A DNA stretch of 64,000 nt, taken from Modicisalibacter radicis (GTDB lineage: Bacteria > Pseudomonadota > Gammaproteobacteria > Pseudomonadales > Halomonadaceae). The notes beneath the pieces were generated by a model. It was not told the origin of the DNA and did no database searches. It saw only the letters and a program-made list of their open reading frames with translations. Where the stretch lies: the NCBI RefSeq assembly GCF_900961225.1, contig NZ_CAAHFN010000087.1, positions 124,001 through 188,000 of the forward strand, in the 5' to 3' direction. This document shows positions 8,750-19,152 of the stretch, piece after piece (position 1 is the stretch's first letter; the number at the start of each line of letters is the position of its first letter). The position numbers and the translations under genes are program-made.

Positions 8750-8769
8750 GCTCGCTGAGATCAGCGAGC
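8750..8769. repeat. Hairpin between dapF and DUF484
   Basis: A GCTCGCTGA / TCAGCGAGC inverted repeat lies in the 56-base gap between dapF and the DUF484 gene. There is no T-run on the minus strand after it, so it is not a canonical terminator; it may be an mRNA processing or stability element within the operon. Confidence 0.4.
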
Positions 8770-8786
8770 TAACAAAACTCAGTGAC

Positions 8787-9620
8787 TCAACAAAGTTGTA
8801 CACGACCGTCGAAGACCCGCTCGGCGGGGCCGGTCATGATCAACGGCGCATCGCCGCCCGGCCATTCGATGGTCAGCCGGCCGCCGCGCAGATGGACCTC
8901 GACCGGGCTGTCGAGCAGTCCCTGACGAATGCCGCTGGCCACCGCGGCGCAGGCACCGGTGCCGCAGGCCAGCGTCTCGCCGGCACCGCGCTCGAAGACC
9001 CGCAGGCGGATCTCGTGACGCGACACGACCTGCATGAAGCCGGCGTTGACCTGGCGCGGGAAGCGCGGGTGGCGCTCGATGGCCGGCCCCAGCCGGGTCA
9101 CCGGCGCGTCATCGATGTCGTCGACCCGCAGCACCGCATGGGGGTTGCCCATCGATACCACGCCGACCTCGAGCCGTTCGCCATCGACCTCCAGGGCATG
9201 ACGGGCCAGGTCGGCCTCGGCCGCGAAGGGCACCGTCGCCGGAGCGAAGCGCGGCGTGCCCATGTCGACGCGGACGCGCTCGTCATCGTCCACGCGCAGG
9301 GTCAGTGGCCCGCCCAGCGTCTCGACGCGAATCTCGCGCTTGTGGGTCAGTTGCTGGTCACGCACGAAGCGGGCGAAACAGCGCGCGCCGTTGCCGCAGT
9401 TCTCGACCTCGCCGCCGTCGGCGTTGTAGATGCGATAGCGAAAGTCCAGCTCGGGGTCGCGCGGCGGTTCGACCAGCAGCAGCTGATCGAAGCCGATGCC
9501 GAAATGCCGATCGGCCAGCCGGCGTATCTGCTCGGGCTCGAAACGTACGCGCTGGGTGACCAGGTCGACCACCATGAAGTCGTTGCCCAGGCCATGCATC
9601 TTGGTGAAGTGCACCCGCAT
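8787..9620 (-). CDS. dapF: Diaminopimelate epimerase
   Basis: A 277-residue PLP-independent racemase converting LL- to meso-diaminopimelate for lysine and peptidoglycan synthesis. It begins [15 protein letters not shown]. The two catalytic cysteines are visible: Cys75 in [10 protein letters not shown] and the later one in [11 protein letters not shown]. The start ATG overlaps the lysA stop by one base (TGATG), so translation is coupled. The open frame continues upstream within lysA but has no conserved sequence. Confidence 0.97.
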   Translation of the reverse strand: MRVHFTKMHGLGNDFMVVDLVTQRVRFEPEQIRRLADRHFGIGFDQLLLVEPPRDPELDFRYRIYNADGGEVENCGNGARCFARFVRDQQLTHKREIRVETLGGPLTLRVDDDERVRVDMGTPRFAPATVPFAAEADLARHALEVDGERLEVGVVSMGNPHAVLRVDDIDDAPVTRLGPAIERHPRFPRQVNAGFMQVVSRHEIRLRVFERGAGETLACGTGACAAVASGIRQGLLDSPVEVHLRGGRLTIEWPGGDAPLIMTGPAERVFDGRVQLC

Positions 9621-10900
9621 CAACGACGCTCCACGGCGGGGGCCGGCAATAGCGCCTCGCCCGCCCACAGCGACTCGACGCTCTCGCGCTGGCGGACCAG
9701 ATGCATGCGATCGCCGTCGACCATCACCTCCGCGGGCCGCGGCCGGCTGTTGTAGTTCGAGGCCATGACGAAACCGTAGGCGCCGGCCGAGCGGACCGCC
9801 AGCAGGTCGCCGGCGCCGATCGCCAGGTCGCGATCCTTGCCCAGGAAGTCGCCGGTCTCGCAGACCGGGCCGACCACGTCGTAGCGTGCCGAATCGCGCG
9901 GCTGGCGCGCATCCACCGGGAGGATCGCCTGCCAGGCCTGGTACAGCGACGGGCGGATCAGATCGTTCATGCCGGCGTCGATCACCGCGAAGTTCTTCTC
10001 CTCGCCGGGCTTGAGATATTCCACGCGGGTCAGCAGTACCCCGGCATTGGCGGCAATCGAGCGCCCGGGCTCGAACAGCAGGGTCAGCTTGCGCTGGCTG
10101 TCCCACTGCGCGAGCCGTTCGAGCAGCGCGCGGGCGTAGTCGTACGGTGCCGGCGGGGTCTCGTCGTGGTAGGGCACGCCGAGACCGCCGCCGAGATCCA
10201 GGTGCTCGATGGCGATGCCGCGCTCGGCGAGCCGGTCGAGCAGCACCAGCAGGCGGTCCAGGGCATCGAGGAACGGCGCCAGCTCGGTGAGCTGCGAGCC
10301 GATATGGCAGTCGATGCCGACCACCTCGAGGTGCGCGAACTCGGCGGCCCGGGCGTAGATGTCGAAGGCCTGGTCGGCGGGGATGCCGAACTTGTTGGCC
10401 TTGAGTCCGGTGGAGATGTAGGGATGCGTGCGCGCGTCGACGTCGGGGTTGACGCGCAGCGAGACCCGCGCGATCTCGCGGCACTCGCCGGCCACCTCGT
10501 CGAGGCGCTCGAGTTCGGCCAGCGATTCGACGTTGAAACACTTGATGCCCACCTCGAGCGCCCGGGCCATCTCGTGGCGCTGCTTGGCGACCCCCGAGAA
10601 GACCACCTTGGCGGGGTCGCCGCCGGCGGCCAGCACGCGCTCGAGCTCGCCCACCGAGACGATGTCGAAGCCGGCGCCGAGACGCGCCAGCAGATTGAGC
10701 ACCGCGAGGTTGGAGTTGGCCTTGACCGCGTAGCAGATCAGGTGCGGATGACCGGACAGCGCCTCGCTGTAGGCTCGGTAATGGCGTTCCAGAGTGGCGC
10801 GCGAATAGACGTAGCAGGGCGTGCCGAAGCGCCCGGCGACCTGGGGCAGCGGTACGTCTTCACCATAGAGTACGCCGTCACGATAGTCGAAATGATCCAT
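9620..10900 (-). CDS. lysA: Diaminopimelate decarboxylase
   Basis: A 426-residue fold-III PLP enzyme making lysine from meso-DAP. The PLP-lysine is Lys60 in YAVKANSN, the phosphate-binding loop is [10 protein letters not shown], and the C-terminal substrate Cys region [14 protein letters not shown] is present. It sits between lptM (2-base gap) and dapF (1-base overlap), so the two last steps of lysine synthesis are co-expressed. Confidence 0.97.
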   Translation of the reverse strand: MDHFDYRDGVLYGEDVPLPQVAGRFGTPCYVYSRATLERHYRAYSEALSGHPHLICYAVKANSNLAVLNLLARLGAGFDIVSVGELERVLAAGGDPAKVVFSGVAKQRHEMARALEVGIKCFNVESLAELERLDEVAGECREIARVSLRVNPDVDARTHPYISTGLKANKFGIPADQAFDIYARAAEFAHLEVVGIDCHIGSQLTELAPFLDALDRLLVLLDRLAERGIAIEHLDLGGGLGVPYHDETPPAPYDYARALLERLAQWDSQRKLTLLFEPGRSIAANAGVLLTRVEYLKPGEEKNFAVIDAGMNDLIRPSLYQAWQAILPVDARQPRDSARYDVVGPVCETGDFLGKDRDLAIGAGDLLAVRSAGAYGFVMASNYNSRPRPAEVMVDGDRMHLVRQRESVESLWAGEALLPAPAVERR

Positions 10901-10902
10901 GC

Positions 10903-11130
10903 TTACTCTCCGCTCTGCTCGCTCGGCCGGGTATTCTGCGCTTCCTCGCCCTCGGCGCCCGGCTCGGCATCCGCCGCGGTGCTGTCGCCATTCTCGTAGG
11001 CGTCGGCCGGATCGTACTGTTCGGCGGCCTGCTCGTCGCCGGGCATGTACAACGGGCCCTTCTGACCGCAGCCGGCGAGCAGCACGCAGGTGGCCAGCAC
11101 GCTGCCGAGTACAATGCGGGGGGCGATCAT
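10903..11130 (-). CDS. lptM: Small lipoprotein LptM (YifL-like)
   Basis: A 75-residue lipoprotein. The signal peptide ends in lipobox LLAG-C21, followed directly by GQKGPLYMP, the signature of LptM/YifL, which in E. coli aids maturation of the LptD/LptE lipopolysaccharide translocon. The remaining tail is acidic (E, D, A-rich) and low in complexity. The start overlaps the argH stop as ATGA and lysA follows after 2 bases, matching the enterobacterial placement beside dapF. Confidence 0.9.
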   Translation of the reverse strand: MIAPRIVLGSVLATCVLLAGCGQKGPLYMPGDEQAAEQYDPADAYENGDSTAADAEPGAEGEEAQNTRPSEQSGE

Positions 11131-12530
11131 CGGGCGTCTCCCTGCGTGGCCAGGGCGTCGCGGGCGCGCTGGGCAGCGGCGCGAACCTGGTCCGGTGCGG
11201 TGCCGCCGATATGGTTGCGCGCGGCGACCGAGCCCTCGAGCGTCAGGACCTCGAAGACATCCTCGCCGATGGCTTCCGAGAACTGACGGAGCTCGTCGAG
11301 GGTCATCTCGGAGAGATCCTTGCCCTGCGCGAGCCCGTAGGCCACCGACTGGCCGACGATCTCGTGGGCGTCGCGGAAGGCCACGCCCCTGCGTACCAGG
11401 TAGTCGGCCAGGTCGGTGGCGGTGGAAAAGCCGCGCCGTGCCGCTTCATGCATGTTGTCGGCCTTGGCCTCGAGCGCCGGGATCATGTCGGCGAAGGCGC
11501 GCAGGCAGCCCTTGACCGTGTCGAGGGTGTCGAACAGCGGCTCCTTGTCCTCCTGATTGTCCTTGTTGTAGGCCAGCGGCTGGGACTTCATCAGCGTCAG
11601 CAGGCTCATCAGGTGGCCATAGACGCGCCCGGTCTTGCCGCGCACCAGCTCCGGCACGTCGGGGTTCTTCTTCTGCGGCATGATCGACGAGCCGGTGCAG
11701 AAACGGTCGGGCAGATCGACGAAATCGAACTGGGCGCTGGCCCACAGCACCATCTCCTCGCTCATGCGCGACAGGTGCATCAGCAGGATGCTGGCGAAGG
11801 CGGTGAATTCGATGGCGAAGTCGCGATCGCTGACCGCGTCCAGCGAGTTTTCCGCCGGGCGTTCGAAACCCAGCAGCTCGGCGGTGACGTGACGGTCGAT
11901 GGGATAGGTGGTGCCGGCCAGCGCGGCGGCGCCCAGCGGCAGCACGTTGACCCGCTTGCGACAGTCGAGCAGTCGCTCGTGATCGCGGGCGACCATCTCC
12001 TGCCACGCCAGCAGGTGGTGACCGAAGGTGACCGGCTGCGCCGTCTGCAGGTGGGTGAAGCCGGGCATGATGGTATCCGCCTCGCGATCGGCCAGCTCGA
12101 TCAGGCCGCCGCGCAGGCGTGAGAGCTCGGCAGCCACGGCATCGATCTCGTCACGCAGGTAGAGACGGATGTCGGTGGCGATCTGGTCGTTGCGCGAGCG
12201 TCCGGTATGCAGCTTCTTGCCGGTGACCCCGATCCTGTCGGTCAGGCGCGCTTCGATGTTCATGTGGATGTCTTCGAGCGCGATCGACCATTCGACCTCG
12301 CCGCGCTCGATCTCCGCCTCGATGGCTTTCAGGCCGTCGATGATGCTGTCGCGCTCGTCGTCGGTCAGCACGCCGACTTGCGCCAGCATGGTGGCATGGG
12401 CGATCGAGCCGCGGATATCGTGGTGATAGAGACGCTTGTCGAACGGGATCGACGCGGTAAAGGCGGCGACGAAGGCATCGGTGGGTTCGCTGAAGCGGCC
12501 ACCCCAGGACTGGTTGGTGTGCTGGCTCAT
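11127..12530 (-). CDS. argH: Argininosuccinate lyase
   Basis: A 467-residue enzyme of the fumarase/aspartase superfamily that releases arginine and fumarate. Signature [15 protein letters not shown] is present around residue 283, with the catalytic TGRSRNDQ and [10 protein letters not shown] segments upstream. The start is [13 protein letters not shown]; the open frame extending to 13538 is antisense to hemC and not part of the gene. First gene of the minus-strand operon through xerC. Confidence 0.97.
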   Translation of the reverse strand: MSQHTNQSWGGRFSEPTDAFVAAFTASIPFDKRLYHHDIRGSIAHATMLAQVGVLTDDERDSIIDGLKAIEAEIERGEVEWSIALEDIHMNIEARLTDRIGVTGKKLHTGRSRNDQIATDIRLYLRDEIDAVAAELSRLRGGLIELADREADTIMPGFTHLQTAQPVTFGHHLLAWQEMVARDHERLLDCRKRVNVLPLGAAALAGTTYPIDRHVTAELLGFERPAENSLDAVSDRDFAIEFTAFASILLMHLSRMSEEMVLWASAQFDFVDLPDRFCTGSSIMPQKKNPDVPELVRGKTGRVYGHLMSLLTLMKSQPLAYNKDNQEDKEPLFDTLDTVKGCLRAFADMIPALEAKADNMHEAARRGFSTATDLADYLVRRGVAFRDAHEIVGQSVAYGLAQGKDLSEMTLDELRQFSEAIGEDVFEVLTLEGSVAARNHIGGTAPDQVRAAAQRARDALATQGDAR

Positions 12531-12797
12531 CGGGGTTGCGGATCCTGCATGGTCACGAGAACGTTGTGTTCCGAGTGTACCAGAGTCAGCGCGGCAGGCG
12601 AGCGGGCGGCCCGCCCGGCGGCGTCCGGACGAGCGATTTTCCTTGTCTGACGACTGCTTTATGATGACGGCATACATGCCGCAGACGCTGGTGATCGATT
12701 CGCCGCCTTTTGCGCGGCCTTCATCGATGAGCCGCTCATCGCGCCTAATTTCACCGAGCCCGTGCCGGGCTCGCGCCGGGAGAGCCCAGTGCCGACC
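12531..12797. promoter_or_regulatory. argH-hemC divergent promoter region
   Basis: This gap of about 267 bases separates the two divergent operons. For hemC a TATGAT at 12660-12665 with TTTTCC 17 bases upstream is a plausible sigma-70-like promoter. I see no clear operator or RNA structure here. Confidence 0.35.
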
Positions 12798-13730
12798 ATG
12801 ACGACCCTTCGAATCGCCACCCGCAAGAGCCGCCTGGCCATGTGGCAGGCCGAACATGTGCGCGACCGGCTGATGGCCCTCCATCCGGAACTGAACGTGG
12901 AACTGGTGGCGATGGCCACCAAGGGTGACAAGATTCTCGATACGCCGCTGGCCAAGGTCGGCGGCAAGGGCTTGTTCGTCAAGGAGCTCGAGGACGCCAT
13001 GCTCGACGGGCGCGCCGACATCGCCGTGCACTCGATGAAGGATGTGCCGATGCACTTTCCCGAGGGGCTCGGCCTGTCGGTGATCCTCGAGGGCGCCGAG
13101 CCCACCGACGCCTTCGTCTCCAATCACTACGCCGGCCCCGAAGCGCTGCCCGAGGGCGCCCGGGTGGGCACCTCGAGCCTGCGCCGGGGCCTGCAGATCA
13201 GCGAGGCGCGCCCCGATCTCGAGGTGCTCAGCCTGCGCGGCAATGTCCAGACCCGGCTGGGCAAGCTCGATGCCGGCGATTTCGACGCGATCATCCTCGC
13301 CACCTCCGGGCTGCGCCGGCTGGGACTGGACGCGCGGATCACCTACGAACTGCCGCCGGAAGTCAGCCTGCCGGCCTGTGGCCAGGGGGCGCTGGGCATC
13401 GAGTGCCGGACCAACGATCCCGAACTGCTGGCGCTGCTGGCACCGCTCGATCACGCCGAGACCGCCACCCGGGTGCGTGCCGAGCGTGCCATGAACACCC
13501 GGCTCGAGGGGGGCTGCCAGGTCCCCATCGGCGGTCACGCGGTGCTCGAGGAGGGGGGCCGCACGTTGTGGCTGCGCGCGCTGGTGGGGACGCCCGATGG
13601 CTCGCGGGTGCTGCGGGCCGAAGGTCGCGGCTCGGTCTACGAGCCCGAAACCCTCGGCGTGCGGGTCGCCGAGGATCTGCTCGAGCAGGGCGCCGGGGAG
13701 ATCCTCGCCCAGGTCTACGGCGAGGCGTGA
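12798..13730 (+). CDS. hemC: Porphobilinogen deaminase (hydroxymethylbilane synthase)
   Basis: A 310-residue haem-pathway enzyme that links four porphobilinogens. It begins [28 protein letters not shown] and [10 protein letters not shown] bind substrate, and the dipyrromethane cofactor cysteine is in [10 protein letters not shown] (about residue 240). I chose the ATG at 12798 because conserved sequence starts there; 12762 adds 12 unconserved residues. Stop and hemD start overlap as TGATG. Confidence 0.97.
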   Translation: MTTLRIATRKSRLAMWQAEHVRDRLMALHPELNVELVAMATKGDKILDTPLAKVGGKGLFVKELEDAMLDGRADIAVHSMKDVPMHFPEGLGLSVILEGAEPTDAFVSNHYAGPEALPEGARVGTSSLRRGLQISEARPDLEVLSLRGNVQTRLGKLDAGDFDAIILATSGLRRLGLDARITYELPPEVSLPACGQGALGIECRTNDPELLALLAPLDHAETATRVRAERAMNTRLEGGCQVPIGGHAVLEEGGRTLWLRALVGTPDGSRVLRAEGRGSVYEPETLGVRVAEDLLEQGAGEILAQVYGEA

Positions 13731-14518
13731 TGCAGCCGCGCCCGCGGGTAGTGATTACCCGGCCCGGCGAGCGCGCCCCGCCGCTGCGCCGGGCGCTGGA
13801 GGCGCGTGGCGCCGAGGTAGAAACGCTCGGCGTGATGCGCCTCGAGACGCTCGACGAGACGCCGGCGGTGCGCCAGGCATGGCTCGACTTCGACAATTTT
13901 CAGCGGGTAGTGGTGGCCAGCCCCTTCGCCGCGGGGTGCCTGGCCGAGGGGCTCGATCGCTACTGGCCGCAGCTGCCGCTGGGTCCGTGCTTCTATGCGC
14001 TGGGCACGGGCAGTGCCCAGGTTCTCAACGAGCGGCTGGGTGTCCGCGTGCATCTGCCGTCCAGCGAACAGGGCAGCACCAGCGAGGCGCTATTGGCGCT
14101 ACCCTCGCTTAAGTGTCTCGCCGAGCAGCGGGTGCTGCTGGCGGCCGGCGAGGGCGGCCGCGAGCGGCTCGCCGAGGAATTGACCCGGCGCGGCGCGCGG
14201 CTGACCCGGCTGGCGCTCTACCGGCGGCTGATGCGTCCCCCCGAAGGGGCGGGCGAGCGGCTCCTGGCCGGCGGCGATTACGCCGCGCTGGTGGTCACCA
14301 GCGGCGAACTGCTCGAACATCTGGCAGGATGGTGTGGTGCGGGTGCGTTGAACCAACCGCTAATCGTTTCCAGTCGGCGTTTGGCTACACTGGCCGACAC
14401 GCTGGGCTTTCTGCGCCCCCGGGTGGCGCGAGGCGCCTCCCCGGCCGCGCTGGCGACAGCGGTGGCCGATGCCTGCGACCTGGACGGCGCCGATCATGAC
14501 GATCTTGAAAAGGGCTAG
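13730..14518 (+). CDS. hemD: Uroporphyrinogen-III synthase
   Basis: A 262-residue protein that cyclises hydroxymethylbilane with inversion of ring D. Sequence is divergent across the family; here the recognisable parts are [41 protein letters not shown], and the C-terminal [15 protein letters not shown]. The assignment is fixed by position between hemC and hemX. The start ATG overlaps the hemC stop by one base. Confidence 0.93.
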   Translation: MQPRPRVVITRPGERAPPLRRALEARGAEVETLGVMRLETLDETPAVRQAWLDFDNFQRVVVASPFAAGCLAEGLDRYWPQLPLGPCFYALGTGSAQVLNERLGVRVHLPSSEQGSTSEALLALPSLKCLAEQRVLLAAGEGGRERLAEELTRRGARLTRLALYRRLMRPPEGAGERLLAGGDYAALVVTSGELLEHLAGWCGAGALNQPLIVSSRRLATLADTLGFLRPRVARGASPAALATAVADACDLDGADHDDLEKG

Positions 14519-14524
14519 CGACAG

Positions 14525-16039
14525 ATGAGTAAGCAAGAGCACGATCAGGACGGACAGCGTGCGTCTTCAGGCGCGGGCAAGGACAAGGGCAAGGCGGACG
14601 AGGCGTCCCGGCGCCCGGCCGACGCCCCGGCGAGCGCCGATCAGGACGCGTCGACGTCGTCGGGCGGCGAGCAGCCCACCGCGGCGTCGAAGTCCGGCGA
14701 AGACAAGCCGGAGCAGGGCACGTCGGCCGCCAGGGCCCCGTCCGGCAGTTCCGCTGGCCCGGACAGCGCGAACATCTCGAGCAAGCGACCGGCCGCCGAG
14801 ACGACGAAGAGCGCCGATGCTGGCAGGGGCAAGAGCGATTCGGGCAAGGACAAGGGCAGCAACAAGTCGCCGTCCGGCGGCGATGCCAAGTCTGGCTCGG
14901 CATCCGCCCCGTCCTCGACGCCAGCCGACAAGCCCGCCGGCTCGCGCGATAGCGCTACATCCACTGCGGCGGGCGCGGCCGCCAAGCCTGGCGGCGGCAG
15001 CGGTTCCGGTGGCAAGCCGCCGGGTGGCAGGTCCGGCAATGGCGGCAAGGCCGGAGGCATCGCGTTGGCACTGGTGATCATCCTGGCGCTGGTCGTGCTG
15101 CTGGGCGGCTGGTGGGGCTGGCAGAAACTCCAGACCCAGCAGCAGCGCCTGACGCAGATCGAAGGCAATGCCCAGGCGATCTCCCGGCTCGAGTCGCAGC
15201 TCGGCGATGGCGACCAGCAACGCCAGCAGGCGATGCAGACGCTGCGCGACGATTTCCAGCAGTACCGCGAGGAGATGAACGCCACCCTGGACAAGGTGCT
15301 CGAGCAGCTCGCCAGCAAGCAGCAGACCGACACCAGCGAATGGCGCCTCGCCGAGGTCGAGTACCTGCTGCGTCTCGCCAACCAGCGGCTGCAGCTCGAG
15401 CGCGACGTCAAGGGCGCGATGTCGCTGCTCGAGACCGCCGACGAGCGTCTGGCGCAGATCGACAATCCGGCGCTGACGCCGGTGCGGCGGGCCATCCAGT
15501 CGGAGATCGGCGCGCTCGATTCGGTCGCTCAGGTCGACCGCACCGGGCTCTATCTGGAGCTGATGGCCCAGCAGGAGCAGCTCGCCCGGTTGCCGCTGGA
15601 GCAGGACGTCCAGCAGCAGGCCGCCGAGGCCGGCGATACCTCGCCGATGGAAGGTGGCTGGCGGCAGCAGCTGTCGCGCTTCGGTCAGGAACTCAAGGAT
15701 CTGGTGGTGGTGCGCAAGCACGACCAGGCGCTCGAGGCGCTGATGACCCCGGAGCAGGAATCCTACCTGCGCCAGAACGTGCGATTGCAGCTCGAGCAGG
15801 CCCAGCTGGCGCTGTTGCAGAGCAACGCCGAGCTTTACGCGGCGAGCCTCGACAAGGCGCGCAAGCTGATCGAGCGTTACTACGATACCGGCAATCAGGG
15901 CGTCGCCAATTCGCTCGAGCGGCTGGCCACCCTGGCCGACAGGAACGTGCACCCCGAGCTGCCGGATATCAGCGCGTCGCTGCAGCAGCTGCGCGAGATC
16001 ATGGAGCGTCGCCATGACGCCGGGAGCGACGCGGCATGA
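14525..16039 (+). CDS. hemX: HemX-like membrane protein
   Basis: A 504-residue protein of the HemX family, annotated historically as uroporphyrinogen-III C-methyltransferase but lacking methyltransferase motifs. Residues 1 to about 175 are low-complexity, rich in Ser, Gly, Ala, Lys and Asp; one membrane helix (GIALALVIILALVVLLGGWWGW) follows; then a periplasmic coiled coil (QLGDGDQQRQQAMQTLRD...) and a helical domain. Its role beside hemC/hemD/hemY is likely structural. The low-complexity tail is longer than in enteric HemX (about 390 residues). Confidence 0.9.
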   Translation: MSKQEHDQDGQRASSGAGKDKGKADEASRRPADAPASADQDASTSSGGEQPTAASKSGEDKPEQGTSAARAPSGSSAGPDSANISSKRPAAETTKSADAGRGKSDSGKDKGSNKSPSGGDAKSGSASAPSSTPADKPAGSRDSATSTAAGAAAKPGGGSGSGGKPPGGRSGNGGKAGGIALALVIILALVVLLGGWWGWQKLQTQQQRLTQIEGNAQAISRLESQLGDGDQQRQQAMQTLRDDFQQYREEMNATLDKVLEQLASKQQTDTSEWRLAEVEYLLRLANQRLQLERDVKGAMSLLETADERLAQIDNPALTPVRRAIQSEIGALDSVAQVDRTGLYLELMAQQEQLARLPLEQDVQQQAAEAGDTSPMEGGWRQQLSRFGQELKDLVVVRKHDQALEALMTPEQESYLRQNVRLQLEQAQLALLQSNAELYAASLDKARKLIERYYDTGNQGVANSLERLATLADRNVHPELPDISASLQQLREIMERRHDAGSDAA

Positions 16040-17259
16040 GAAAGTTCGTCCTGATCGTCGTCTTCGGCCTGGCCATCGGCGCGCTGTTCGGCCAGCTGAT
16101 GAAGTCGCTGCCCGGCTACTGGCTGATCCGGGTCGGCGACACCTCCTTCCAGACCTCGTTCTGGTTCGGGCTGATCCTGTTGCTGGCCGCGTTCCTGGTC
16201 CTGCACTTCCTGCTGCGGCTGCTGACGCGACTGCGGCGCCCGGTCAGCCGGCTCAAGGTATGGAACAGCCGCACCCGCAACCGCAACGCCATGCGGCGCA
16301 CCGTGCGCGGACTGGTGGCGCTCGCCGAGGGCCGCTGGAAGCGCGCCGAGAAGTCGCTGACCAAGGCCGCCGACGACTCCAGCACGCCGCTGGTGAACTA
16401 TCTGTCGGCGGCGCTGGCGGCGCATTACCAGGGGCGCTACGAGCAGGCGGACAGCCTGCTCAAGCGGGCCCATTTCAGCACCGAGGGCGCCGAGACCGCG
16501 GTCGGGCTGGTGCAGGCGCAACTGATGCTCGATCGTCAGCAGTTCGAGGAGGCGTTGGCGACCCTGACGCGTCTCGAGAAGCAGCTGCCCGAGCATCCCC
16601 AGGTGCTCAAGCTGCTCAAGCAGGCCTACCTCAGCGTCAACGACTGGGAAGGGCTGCGTCGCCTGATGCCGCGGCTGGCCCGCCAGCAGTTGGTCAGCGA
16701 CGACGAGCGTCGCGAGCTCGAGCAGCGCGCCTATCGCGAACTGATCCTGCAGGCGGCCCGGCCGCCCGGCGACCTGGAGCGGGTGCGCAATCTCTGGGCG
16801 GACATGCCCGATCATCTGCGCAACGAGGTCGAGCTGGTCGCCCTGTATACCGAGGCATTGGTGCGCGGCAAGGAGGAGGCCCTGGCCGAACGTCTGCTGC
16901 GGCAGACCCTCAAGGAGCGCTGGGACAACCGCCTGGTGCTGCGCTACGGGCTGCTCAACGTCGATGCCGGCCGCCAGCTGGCCTATGCCGAGAAGTGGCT
17001 GCAGGAGCGTCCCAACGACCCCGACCTGCTGCTGACCCTGGGGCGCCTGTCGTTGCGCAACGCCTACTGGGGCAAGGCGCAGGAGTACTTCGAGGCCAGT
17101 CAGCGCCAGCGCCCCAGCGGTGTGGTGTGCGCCGAGCTGGCGCGGCTGTTCGCCAATCTCGGCGAGCACAACAAGAGCCAGCTGTATTACCGGCAGAGCG
17201 TCGAGTTGCTCGACAAGTCGCTACCGGCACTGCCCCAGCCGAGCGATCAGAATCCCTGA
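16036..17259 (+). CDS. hemY: HemY, TPR-containing haem biosynthesis-associated protein
   Basis: A 407-residue inner-membrane protein of the proteobacterial HemY family (not the oxidase of the same name). Two N-terminal helices (LIVVFGLAIGALFG and FWFGLILLLAAFLVLHFLL) precede tetratricopeptide-like repeats (for example YLSAALAAHYQGRYEQADSLL and LRNAYWGKAQEYFEAS). It probably acts as a scaffold for the pathway. ATGA overlap with hemX; a strong terminator follows 20 bases after the stop. Confidence 0.93.
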   Translation: MRKFVLIVVFGLAIGALFGQLMKSLPGYWLIRVGDTSFQTSFWFGLILLLAAFLVLHFLLRLLTRLRRPVSRLKVWNSRTRNRNAMRRTVRGLVALAEGRWKRAEKSLTKAADDSSTPLVNYLSAALAAHYQGRYEQADSLLKRAHFSTEGAETAVGLVQAQLMLDRQQFEEALATLTRLEKQLPEHPQVLKLLKQAYLSVNDWEGLRRLMPRLARQQLVSDDERRELEQRAYRELILQAARPPGDLERVRNLWADMPDHLRNEVELVALYTEALVRGKEEALAERLLRQTLKERWDNRLVLRYGLLNVDAGRQLAYAEKWLQERPNDPDLLLTLGRLSLRNAYWGKAQEYFEASQRQRPSGVVCAELARLFANLGEHNKSQLYYRQSVELLDKSLPALPQPSDQNP

Positions 17260-17278
17260 TCGCTACGAATGCTCTCCT

Positions 17279-17303
17279 GGGCGCCCGAGGGCGCCCTTTT
17301 TTT
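17279..17303 (+). terminator. Rho-independent terminator of hemCDXY
   Basis: The GGGCGCCC repeat (17279-17286 and 17289-17296) forms a GC-rich stem followed by seven T residues. It lies 20 bases beyond the hemY stop. Confidence 0.92.
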
Positions 17304-17345
17304 ATGACGGGCGTATGTGCGGGGCTACTTACGAGGGCCGATCGA

Positions 17346-19001
17346 TCAGTTGATATCGGCCAGCGCCGCGAAGGCCAGGGCGACCGCCTCGGCGCCCGGG
17401 TCGGTGACGCCGTCGAGGGCGTCCTCGGGAACGTAGGCCGAACGACCGGCACCGGCCTGTTTCATGCCGGCGGTCGCCTCGGCGCCCTGGCGTGCGGCCC
17501 TGGCGGCATCGGCCATTGCCTGCCCCGCCTCGAGCGCGTCGCTGGCCGGTATCAGCGCATCGATCATGGTCCGGTCCCCCGGGCGCGCACCGCCGTAGTG
17601 CTGCATGCGCTCGACGGCGTCGCCCAGGGCCTCGCCCCAGGCTCTGCCCTGGCCCAGGGCGGCACCCGACGCGGTGGCCAGGATCGACAGCAGTACGCCG
17701 CTGGACCCGCCCATGTCGCGGGCCAGCAGTTCGCCGATCCCGTTGAGCATGGCGGCGGGATCCTGCGTGTCGAGGCGGCCGGCCCGCAGGGCCTTGCCGA
17801 TGGACCCGGCGCCGCTGGCCAGGCTGCTGCCGGCGTCGCCGTCGCCGCTGCGCGCATCCAGGGCGTCCAGCGTCTCGCGGGCCTCGCTCAGCGCATCGAG
17901 GACCCGCTGGAGCGCACGAGCGGTGGCGGCGTCCTGCGGGGCGCCGTCGGCCAGTGCGCTGGCCTGCTGGACGCTGCGGGGCTCGAAGCGCTGCGGCGTG
18001 CGCACCTGGCGTACCCCGGGCCAGCCGGGCGCCGTGGTTGGCGCGCTCAGCGCCGTGGCCAGCGCCTCGCCATGCGGCATCAGGGTGATGGAGAAGCCAT
18101 GCATGTCGAGCGAGGTCATCAGCGGTGCGGGACCGATCAGCATCGGCAGGCGCTCGGGGCCGAGCTCGGCGAGCAGACCCTGGGCCAGCACCGCCATCTC
18201 CTGGGTGGCACAGCCGCCGAGGTTGTTGAGCAGGGCGATCATTGGCGGTTGTGACCCATGACGCTCACGGAGCGTCGCCAGCAGCGGCCTCAGCACGCTG
18301 GCCAGTGCCTCGCCGGCGGTGCCCGGCGAGACGCGCTGGGCGCCGGCCTCGTTGTGGATGCCCAGGCCGAGTTCCGGCGCGCGCTCGTCGGTCGCCTGGC
18401 CCGGCAGGCTCGCACCGCGCAGCGCCATGCCCAGCGAGGCCATTCCCCCGGCGGCCTCGCTGGCCAGGCGGGCGATCTCGGCCAGCGGTTCGCCCTGGGC
18501 GGCATGATAGCCCGCGACCTTGTGCACGACGACGGTGCCGGCGATGCCGCGGGGCTGCGGCGTATCGGGCAGAGCGATATCGTCGGCGACGATGACCATC
18601 TCGACAGCGAGCCCTTCGCCACGCGCCCGCTCGGCGGCCAGGCCGAAATTGAGCCGGTCGCCGGTGTAGTTCTTGACGATCAGCAGGCAGCCGGCCCGGC
18701 CGCAGACTTCGCGGATACCGCTGAGCACGGCCTCGACGCTGGGCGAGGCGAACAGGCTGCCGGCGATGGCGCCGGTCAGCATGCCCTCGCCGACGAAGCC
18801 GGCATGGGCGGGCTCGTGTCCCGAACCACCACCCGAGAGCACGGCCACCTGGCTGTCGCCTTGGCGCTGCCTGTCCCAGTCGGCGCGCAGCACGAGGCGC
18901 ATGCCGCTCGCCGCGGAGGAAAGGCGCACGGGTCCCAGGTACGCCTCGGCTTCGAGGATTTCCGCGACGAGATCGTCCGGGGCATTGTAGAAATGCTTCA
19001 T
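17346..19001 (-). CDS. dhaK: Dihydroxyacetone kinase, DhaK-DhaL single chain
   Basis: A 551-residue ATP-dependent kinase phosphorylating dihydroxyacetone (or glyceraldehyde). The N-terminal DhaK domain (1-about 330) has GGGSGHEPAHAGFVGEGML and the substrate-linking His in VVVHKVAGYHA; the C-terminal DhaL domain has the Mg-ATP loop DARSGDGDAGSSLASGA. This is the fused type seen in Citrobacter and eukaryotes, not the PTS-dependent split form. Start: ATG at 18999-19001 with AGGAG upstream; the longer frame is noise. Free-standing. Confidence 0.93.
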   Translation of the reverse strand: MKHFYNAPDDLVAEILEAEAYLGPVRLSSAASGMRLVLRADWDRQRQGDSQVAVLSGGGSGHEPAHAGFVGEGMLTGAIAGSLFASPSVEAVLSGIREVCGRAGCLLIVKNYTGDRLNFGLAAERARGEGLAVEMVIVADDIALPDTPQPRGIAGTVVVHKVAGYHAAQGEPLAEIARLASEAAGGMASLGMALRGASLPGQATDERAPELGLGIHNEAGAQRVSPGTAGEALASVLRPLLATLRERHGSQPPMIALLNNLGGCATQEMAVLAQGLLAELGPERLPMLIGPAPLMTSLDMHGFSITLMPHGEALATALSAPTTAPGWPGVRQVRTPQRFEPRSVQQASALADGAPQDAATARALQRVLDALSEARETLDALDARSGDGDAGSSLASGAGSIGKALRAGRLDTQDPAAMLNGIGELLARDMGGSSGVLLSILATASGAALGQGRAWGEALGDAVERMQHYGGARPGDRTMIDALIPASDALEAGQAMADAARAARQGAEATAGMKQAGAGRSAYVPEDALDGVTDPGAEAVALAFAALADIN

Positions 19002-19071
19002 GAAGGCTCCTGGTCCATAGCAAGGGGCGCCTAAAAGGGTAGTGCCTTCCGTTCTCGTATGGCACCACAAA

Positions 19072-19101
19072 CGCGAATCCCGCCTCGAGGCGGGATTCGC
19101 G
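19072..19101 (-). terminator. Perfect 30-base palindrome downstream of the MscS gene
   Basis: The arms CGCGAATCCCGCCTC and GAGGCGGGATTCGCG are fully complementary. On the minus strand it follows the MscS stop by about 50 bases and is followed by TTTG, a weak T-tract. It probably ends MscS transcription and insulates dhaK, which starts 70 bases beyond. Confidence 0.7.
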
Positions 19102-19152
19102 GTACTGCCAGGACCGTCGCGAAGCGGGCGGCCGACGAGGCGCTGCCGAGCG

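Noticed and set aside
12531..13538. Upstream extension of the argH reading frame (about 335 codons)
   Set aside because: It is antisense to hemC and shares no argininosuccinate lyase sequence; argH starts at MSQHTNQ (12530).
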